A stretch of DNA of 5,451 nucleotides from Myxococcales bacterium (GTDB lineage: Bacteria > Myxococcota_A > Polyangia > Polyangiales > Polyangiaceae): positions 1 to 5,451 of the forward strand of contig JAAFHJ010000360.1 of NCBI GenBank assembly GCA_013298325.1, read 5' to 3'. The position numbers were made by a program, and so were the translations under genes. This document shows positions 1 through 5,451 of the stretch, piece by piece. Below the pieces are notes generated by a model. That model searched no databases. It worked only from the letters and a program-made list of their open reading frames with translations, and was not told the DNA's origin. The number at the start of each line of letters is the position of its first letter. Position 1 is the first letter of the stretch.

Positions 1-237
1 CTTCATCCCGGCGTCGCGGACCGCCTCGCCGAAGGTCGCCGGATCGCCGGGGTCGGCGAGGAGCTCGACGGTCGCCTCATCGAGGGTCTTCCCGCGCCGT
101 TCCGCGAGTTCGCGCACGAGCCGCTGACGGACCTTCCGCGCGACGTAGCCGTCGACGAAAGGGACCGGGATCAGCGGCGTGAGGCCGACGAGCAGCGAAA
201 ACGGGGCGAGGATCGGCGTCGCGGAAGGGAGGGACAT
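1..237 (-). CDS. Conserved-looking hypothetical protein, N-terminal 79 residues (runs off left edge)
   Basis: The first 79 codons of a leftward gene are visible; the rest lies outside the window. The ATG at 235-237 is chosen because a strong Shine-Dalgarno sequence precedes it and the frame stays open to the edge. Residues about 8-33 are hydrophobic and rich in Leu, Pro and Val (core LTPLIPVPFVDGYVA), and a basic helix follows (ARKVRQRLVRELAERR). The remainder is acidic and helical in character. This pattern could be a membrane-associated amphipathic segment, but it lacks the Lys/Arg start and cleavage site of a signal peptide. I do not recognise the family. The gene starts 15 bases after the glnS stop, so co-transcription with glnS is likely. 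A role in translation cannot be inferred from that alone. Confidence 0.8.
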   Translation of the reverse strand, partial: MSLPSATPILAPFSLLVGLTPLIPVPFVDGYVARKVRQRLVRELAERRGKTLDEATVELLADPGDPATFGEAVRDAGMK

Positions 238-240
238 AGT

Positions 241-250
241 CCCCTCCTCT
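241..250 (-). promoter_or_regulatory. Strong Shine-Dalgarno site of the gene after glnS
   Basis: Read on the minus strand the site is AGAGGAGGGG, containing a full AGGAGG five bases before the ATG at 237. It fills most of the 15-base gap after the glnS stop codon (253-255). It fixes the start of the downstream gene and suggests that gene is translated efficiently and independently of glnS. It is the only textbook Shine-Dalgarno sequence in the window. Confidence 0.8.
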
Positions 251-252
251 AG

Positions 253-1992
<1,740 letters not shown>

Positions 1993-2009
1993 GGGGCGAG
2001 AACTAATAG

Positions 2010-2047
2010 AAAAAGGCCGAAGTTTCGATGGAAACTTCGGCCTTTTT
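2010..2047 (-). terminator. Symmetric rho-independent terminator between the tail-anchored gene and glnS
   Basis: AAAAAGGCCGAAGTTTC (2010-2026) and GAAACTTCGGCCTTTTT (2031-2047) form a perfect 17-bp inverted repeat around a 4-base loop. On the minus strand the 12-bp core stem ends in a run of five U. It begins 23 bases past the stop of the leftward gene at 2071, so it most likely ends that transcript. The A and T runs are symmetric, so it should work in both directions. It lies only 17 bases before the glnS start codon. Confidence 0.93.
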
Positions 2048-2070
2048 GGCCACGCAGGGGACCGGGACGA

Positions 2071-3888
2071 CTACTTCTTCATCGCGAAGAAGAGCGCGGC
2101 GAGAATCCCGAGCACCACCAGGGCGCCGACGATGAGCGGCATCGAGCTCTTCTTCGGCTCCTGAACGACCGGCGCAATCGACGCAGCCCGCTCCATGTCG
2201 GTCATCTTGCGCTCTTCCGGCTTCGGCGGCGGCACCGACTTCGGACGATCGTGCTTCTCTTCCTTCGGCTCCTCGACCTTGGCAGGGGCGACGGCAACCG
2301 GCTTTTCTTCCGTCTTTTCGACGGTCTTCGGTGCTTCAACGACCGGAGCTTCAACGACCGGAGCTTCGACGATCGGCGCTTCGACGGGGGCCGCAACGAG
2401 CGGGACCTCGACCACCGACTTCTCTTCCGACTTCGGCGCTTCCTCGAGGGCGGGGGCCACCTCTGCCGGCTTCGGCGCTTCAACGACCGGGGCCGCTTCC
2501 ACCGGCTTCGGCGTGGCGACCTTCGGCGCGTCGCCGCCCATTTCGAGGCCGTCGAGGGCGTCGACGACCTTCGCCATGTCGGCCGACGAGATCGCCGGGA
2601 AGCCGATCACGGTCTTTTTGCTCGTCGGGAGCGGCTTCGCCGCAGCGACCTTCGCCGACGGACGAATTTCGGCCGGCTTCGGCTCGACCTTCGGCGTGAC
2701 CGGCTTGATGGCCGGCGTCGGCGTCGGGGCCGGTTTTGCTTCGACCTTGGCGGCCGGCTTCACTTCCACCTTTGCGGCGGCTGGCGTCGGGACCGGTGCC
2801 GGCTTCGCTTCCACCTTCGCGGCGGCTGGCGTCGGGACCGGTGCCGGCTTCGCTTCCACCTTCGCAGCGGCTGGCGTCGGTGCCGGGGCCGGCTTCGCTT
2901 CGACCTTCGCGGGGGTGGCTGCGGCAGGCGCGGGGGCCGGCTTCGCTTCGACCTTGGCGGGGGCGGCAGCGGCGGGCGCCGGCGCCGGTTTCGCGGCAGC
3001 CATCGACGTCGGGAAGAGCGACTTGGCGGGGGCGGCAGGCGGCGTGCTCGGGAGCGGCATCAGGCCGGCCTTCGGCTCCCCTTCGACCATCCAACGAAGG
3101 AACGGAGCAAGGAGGAGCGTTTCCGTCCCGACCTGGATCTTCGCTTCCGGGACGGCGTCGCGCTGGGCAACTCCGTAAAGCGGGAGGTCTTTTGCAAGAA
3201 TACCGCTCGCTTGCGCAAGGCGCTCGGCGAGGTAGCGCGCCTCGTGCTCAAGACCTTTTCCGGTTGCCGCGATCTCCTGAGCCTCTTTCTCAAAGGTCTC
3301 AAGGTCGCGGTCCTTCATCCCGGAACCGTCGTTGTTCAAACGGGGGAGTGCCGCGGCGAGCTCGACGGCCATTTCCGAGATGGTGCCGCCGGAGAGGTGG
3401 GCAAGGAGGCGCTGGACGAAGGTCGACAGCAGTCCTTCGATGGCGTCGTTCGAAGCCGACGCGTCGAGGGCCGGCGCGAGCATGCCGAGGATGTCCCCCT
3501 GGACGGTTACCGGCGGCTGGCCGCCACCTTCCGCGAGGTAGTAGAACTGGCTGCTCGGGCGGTCGGAGCCGATCGTGTGGACGCGCACTCCGAGTTCGAG
3601 CAACGTCGCAACGAGCGAACTTTGCACGGCAATCAGGGAGCTGGTGCGGGCCGCTTCGTAGGTCAGCGGCATCTTTGCCGGCGGAACCTGCTCTTCGGGC
3701 CACGTCGCCTTGAGCTTGTCTTTCACGGCGACGACGTCTTCACGCCGGACGACGTAGACTTCCTTTTCCCAGGAGCGGATGCCGCGCGGCGCGAGGAATC
3801 CGGCAGACGGCCCAACGTAAACGACCTGACGGCCATCGGGCAGCGAACCGACGTGGAGGGAACCGGGGACGGCAATCTTCGTCTTCAT
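2071..3888 (-). CDS. Tail-anchored protein with unknown N-terminal region and long repeat linkers
   Basis: This is a 605-residue protein of unknown function. Residues 1-280 look globular: a beta-rich start (KIAVPGSLHVGSLPDG), then helical stretches at about 82-100, 147-182 and 193-232. I recognise no domain there. Residues 291-420 form a basic Ala/Pro/Lys linker with tandem KPAPxPTPAAAKVEA units. Residues 421-456 are a less repetitive island (SKKTVIGFPAI, then DMAKVVDALDGLEMGG). Residues 457-545 form an acidic Val/Glu/Ala/Pro linker with VVEAP repeats. A hydrophobic helix at 584-603 (PLIVGALVVLGILAALFFAM) ends two lysines before the stop. With no N-terminal signal, this predicts a tail-anchored inner-membrane protein whose bulk is cytoplasmic. 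The ATG at 3888 (MKTKIAVPGS) is preferred over an upstream TTG at 3918; neither has a clear Shine-Dalgarno sequence. TonB is also Pro/Lys/Glu-rich, but it is anchored at its N-terminus, so it is not a match. Confidence 0.88.
   Translation of the reverse strand: MKTKIAVPGSLHVGSLPDGRQVVYVGPSAGFLAPRGIRSWEKEVYVVRREDVVAVKDKLKATWPEEQVPPAKMPLTYEAARTSSLIAVQSSLVATLLELGVRVHTIGSDRPSSQFYYLAEGGGQPPVTVQGDILGMLAPALDASASNDAIEGLLSTFVQRLLAHLSGGTISEMAVELAAALPRLNNDGSGMKDRDLETFEKEAQEIAATGKGLEHEARYLAERLAQASGILAKDLPLYGVAQRDAVPEAKIQVGTETLLLAPFLRWMVEGEPKAGLMPLPSTPPAAPAKSLFPTSMAAAKPAPAPAAAAPAKVEAKPAPAPAAATPAKVEAKPAPAPTPAAAKVEAKPAPVPTPAAAKVEAKPAPVPTPAAAKVEVKPAAKVEAKPAPTPTPAIKPVTPKVEPKPAEIRPSAKVAAAKPLPTSKKTVIGFPAISSADMAKVVDALDGLEMGGDAPKVATPKPVEAAPVVEAPKPAEVAPALEEAPKSEEKSVVEVPLVAAPVEAPIVEAPVVEAPVVEAPKTVEKTEEKPVAVAPAKVEEPKEEKHDRPKSVPPPKPEERKMTDMERAASIAPVVQEPKKSSMPLIVGALVVLGILAALFFAMKK
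2329..2391 (-). repeat. 15-bp tandem coding repeat (VVEAP units)
   Basis: On the plus strand the unit gcttcaacgaccgga is repeated exactly at 2333-2347 and 2348-2362. Diverged copies follow at 2363-2377 and beyond. It encodes about four five-residue units, EAPVV/EAPIV, at residues 500-520 of the tail-anchored protein, within its acidic linker. The array stays in frame. Confidence 0.85.
2737..2991 (-). repeat. 45/48-bp tandem coding repeat (KPAPxPTPAAAKVEA units)
   Basis: Five full units run head to tail in the leftward gene: two of 48 bp (2944-2991, 2896-2943), three of 45 bp (2851-2895, 2806-2850, 2761-2805), then an 8-residue remnant. Units 2806-2850 and 2761-2805 differ at only 2 of 45 positions, and 2851-2895 differs from 2806-2850 at about 4, so the 45-bp copies look recently duplicated. 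Each unit encodes 15 or 16 residues with net positive charge, and the array is kept in frame. Confidence 0.9.
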
Positions 3889-4114
3889 CTTTTGCGGGCC
3901 GCGAGGGGACCGGAGCAATGGAGCTACGGTGGCGTCGGCGGCGCGCGCATCCTACTCAAACAAGGGCCGATTGGGACCAGTTTCTTGGGGCCTTTGGTGC
4001 CAGCGAGCGCGCATGGATAGTACCCGGCCGTCTTCTCGGCCGCGCACGGCGACCGGTCGCGCCAGTGGGAAACGGGCTGGCCAACCGACGCCGCCCCGTG
4101 CATCCTCGCCGCCA
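3889..4114. other. Divergent intergenic region, 226 bases
   Basis: This region separates the leftward tail-anchored gene (start 3888) from the rightward gene (start 4115), so it should hold promoters for both. The least GC-rich patch is about 3950-3990. I found no hexamer pair close to the sigma-70 consensus in either direction; GATAGT at 4016-4021 is the best -10-like string on the plus strand and has no good -35 partner. CGGCCG occurs at 4025-4030 and 4037-4042, and a 12-bp palindrome lies at 4049-4060. No RNA gene is visible. An open frame continues upstream from 4115 to a GTG at 3929, but its Ser/Arg/Pro-rich translation does not look like protein. Confidence 0.5.
4049..4060. promoter_or_regulatory. 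12-bp perfect palindrome, possible operator
   Basis: GCGACCGGTCGC is a perfect dyad 54 bases before the ATG at 4115, in the divergent intergenic region. Its position would suit a dimeric repressor or activator of the rightward genes. In GC-rich DNA a palindrome of this size can arise by chance, so the call is weak. Confidence 0.2.
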
Positions 4115-4804
4115 ATGAAGAATCTCGTGCTTACCCGAGCAGATGGCGTCACCCTCCCCGCCATCGATGCGCCGGCGGCCCTTGCGTTTCGTGCGCAGCT
4201 TCCGGGGGCAATCGGCTGGGACCGCGCCGCCCATGCGCTGCGCGTCGCGCAAGCGGGACGCACCGGCGCACTCACGCTCGTCCCCGCCGCCCTCCCGGCT
4301 GCGTGGCTGATCAATGCGACCGCCGATTCGCGCGCCTTTGCCGCGTGGGGGTCGCCGGCGGCGGTCCCCGCGTGGGAGGCGCTCCTCGGCGTCTTCGAAC
4401 CGACCCTCGGCCCGGAAGACGCGCTCGCCCTCTCCGAAGATGCGTGGCAAATCGTCGAGGCGGCTGTTGAAGCGCTGTGCGGCGTCCCTTCGGCAAACGT
4501 CGCCGCCGTCTTCAAGGTGTTGGCGCTCTTGCGCCCATCGATCGTGCCGCGCCTGGACGACGCCGCGCTGGTCTACGCGCTAAACAGGGTTGAATTCACA
4601 AGTGAAAAGCCTGACGCGGCAAACGCACCCGTGGCACTTGTCCGCCCCTACTTCACCTGGTTTTGGGGCGAACTCGCGCGCCTGTGGGAGCCCCTTTCCG
4701 AGGCGGGGGCCGCCCACGAAGCGGCCATCCTCGATACCGCCCAGGTGCTCGATCGACTCGTGTGGTACGGCGCCTGGGGATGGAAGCACGATCGCGCCCG
4801 CTAA
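4115..4804 (+). CDS. Hypothetical protein, possible helix-hairpin-helix / DUF6308-like C-terminal region
   Basis: This is a 229-residue soluble protein with no signal peptide. The ATG at 4115 (MKNLVLTRADGV) is chosen because the in-frame sequence upstream is Ser/Arg/Pro-rich and unlike protein; no Shine-Dalgarno sequence precedes it. Residues 1-60 are Ala-rich, with LTRADGVTLPAIDAP near the start. From about 107 the protein is helical: EDAWQIVEAAVEALCGVPSA, then VAAVFKVLALLRPSIVPRLDDAA (129-151), then an aromatic stretch RPYFTWFWGELARLW (177-191), ending AQVLDRLVWYGAWGW. The order 'small-residue helix, LLRPxIVPRLDD, fW..L, LDxLVW' recalls DUF6308-type proteins, where a helix-hairpin-helix-like segment precedes 'RPxLxPVYDxVV'. 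This is a resemblance from memory, not a search result. No catalytic residues can be named. It is followed closely by a putative lipoprotein gene, so the two are probably co-transcribed. Confidence 0.82.
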   Translation: MKNLVLTRADGVTLPAIDAPAALAFRAQLPGAIGWDRAAHALRVAQAGRTGALTLVPAALPAAWLINATADSRAFAAWGSPAAVPAWEALLGVFEPTLGPEDALALSEDAWQIVEAAVEALCGVPSANVAAVFKVLALLRPSIVPRLDDAALVYALNRVEFTSEKPDAANAPVALVRPYFTWFWGELARLWEPLSEAGAAHEAAILDTAQVLDRLVWYGAWGWKHDRAR

Positions 4805-4830
4805 CGAAGCGCTCCGCCAAGAGCCGTTTC

Positions 4831-5412
4831 GTGAGGAACCTCGGACCGATCGCGGTTGCAGGGGCGGCGGTCCTACTTAGCGCAACGGGCGGCTGCAGTC
4901 CGGGGGCCCTCGCACGGATGGAGGCGCCGCCGCTCGGCCCCTGCGGCGACGCGGTGGAGGCCCACGCGATCGCGCGGCGCCCCTACGACGCTCATGCATT
5001 GTGCAACTACCTCGCCGCGGCGGAAGGGACACGCCTTCTCGGCGGCGACCCGACCAAGGGGGGCGATGCCCGAAACCTCTGCACCTCCAAGCGGATCCGG
5101 TGTCTCGACGACGCCCGCGCCCGCCGGAGCGACGCCCCCTCCTTCGTCGCCAATCGCCTCTGCACCGCCTACTCGCGGCGCTGCCACGGGCTCTCGTTGG
5201 CACAGTTTTCGAGCTTCCTCGACGAAACGCTGACCGGGGCAAAGCGGTTCGCGGCGGACGATGACGTCTGCGACCACCTGGAGCCGCTTGTCGCCGAATT
5301 CACCTGCGCGACGCCGCTGCTCGCGAAGGGGCCCGGGACCGACGCCGTACGCGCCCAATGCGACGGCATCGTGCCGACCTGCCCCGGGGCAAGCACGCCG
5401 GCGCTCAAATAG
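4831..5412 (+). CDS. Putative cysteine-rich lipoprotein
   Basis: This is a 193-residue predicted exported protein of unknown function. From the GTG at 4831 it begins MRNLGPIAVAGAAVLLSATGGC: a short charged start, a hydrophobic core and a cysteine at residue 22 that could be lipidated. The lipobox (ATGGC) is not canonical, since Leu is normal at -3. The presumed mature protein has ten further cysteines (38, 58, 84, 91, 111, 118, 147, 159, 177, 184). The even number is consistent with up to five disulfides in an oxidising compartment. I recognise no domain and see no C-terminal membrane helix. An alternative ATG at 4780 would add 17 mostly basic residues and overlap the preceding gene by 25 bases. 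I prefer the GTG because it gives a normal-length signal peptide, but the preceding sequence (AAGAG) is only a weak Shine-Dalgarno. It follows the preceding stop by 26 bases, so co-transcription is likely. Confidence 0.78.
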   Translation: MRNLGPIAVAGAAVLLSATGGCSPGALARMEAPPLGPCGDAVEAHAIARRPYDAHALCNYLAAAEGTRLLGGDPTKGGDARNLCTSKRIRCLDDARARRSDAPSFVANRLCTAYSRRCHGLSLAQFSSFLDETLTGAKRFAADDDVCDHLEPLVAEFTCATPLLAKGPGTDAVRAQCDGIVPTCPGASTPALK

Positions 5413-5451
5413 CGTTTCTCTCCGGCACCGCGCCGGCTCACCGACCGGACG
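5413..5451. other. Short non-coding tail at right edge
   Basis: These 39 bases follow the lipoprotein stop codon. They contain a small hairpin (CCGGC 5422-5426, GCCGG 5432-5436) without a T run in the part that can be seen, so it is not called a terminator. The window ends before any further gene start can be judged. Confidence 0.4.

Noticed and set aside
2329..2991. Repeat blocks as CRISPR or other non-coding arrays
   Set aside because: The units are contiguous with no spacers, multiples of three and in frame with a protein, so they are coding tandem repeats.
2195..3178. Plus-strand frame giving a Gly/Ala/Ser/Thr/Phe-rich, adhesin-like repeat protein
   Set aside because: It is antisense to the Lys/Pro/Ala and Val/Glu/Ala linkers; its repeats are the same 45/48-bp and 15-bp units read on the other strand, and it lacks a signal peptide or recognisable domain.
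2071..3888. TonB-like identity for the Pro/Lys/Glu-rich protein
   Set aside because: TonB has an N-terminal anchor and a C-terminal folded domain. Here the folded part is N-terminal and the membrane helix C-terminal, with no TonB C-terminal domain.
3889..3918. TTG start at 3918 for the tail-anchored protein, adding ten residues
   Set aside because: The ATG at 3888 gives a cleaner N-terminus, and neither start has a clear ribosome site, so ATG is preferred. The alternative cannot be fully excluded.
3929..4114. In-frame 62-residue extension of the rightward gene from a GTG
   Set aside because: The extension is Ser/Arg/Pro-rich, has no ribosome site and would fill most of the divergent intergenic region. 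The ATG at 4115 starts a protein-like sequence.
5422..5436. Small hairpin after the lipoprotein gene as a terminator
   Set aside because: The stem is only 5 bp with a 5-base loop, and no T run follows within the window.

Overview
The window is GC-rich bacterial chromosome. Its most securely identified gene is a glutaminyl-tRNA synthetase. The other genes are a tail-anchored protein with long Ala/Pro/Lys and Val/Glu/Ala/Pro linkers, a cysteine-rich lipoprotein and two proteins I cannot assign to a family. GC-rich third positions, direct GlnRS charging and low-complexity anchored proteins fit a deltaproteobacterial/myxobacterial (Myxococcota-like) genome. That placement is an inference, because no rRNA or marker other than glnS is present.

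Layout. The left part reads leftward. A large tail-anchored protein (2071-3888) is followed by a strong symmetric hairpin terminator (2010-2047), then glnS (253-1992). After 15 bases comes an unidentified gene with a very good ribosome binding site (start at 237), which runs off the left edge. A 226-base divergent intergenic region (3889-4114) holds a 12-bp perfect palindrome but no convincing promoter. The right part reads rightward: an unidentified 229-residue protein (4115-4804), then a cysteine-rich putative lipoprotein (about 4831-5412) directly behind it. The last 39 bases are non-coding as far as they can be read.

How the genes relate. glnS and the gene after it probably share a transcript. 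The terminator separates them from the tail-anchored gene and leaves only 17 bases before the glnS start codon, which has no visible Shine-Dalgarno sequence. The two rightward genes look like a small transcription unit. Nothing links the three groups into one pathway. I found no mobile element, CRISPR array, tRNA, rRNA or recognisable defence system. The least ordinary item is the tail-anchored protein: an unrecognised N-terminal region, a lysine-rich tandem-repeat linker, a short less repetitive island with the sequence KKTVIGFPAI, a glutamate-rich linker and a C-terminal membrane anchor. Very long open frames on the strand opposite the two leftward genes are composition shadows and are not annotated.
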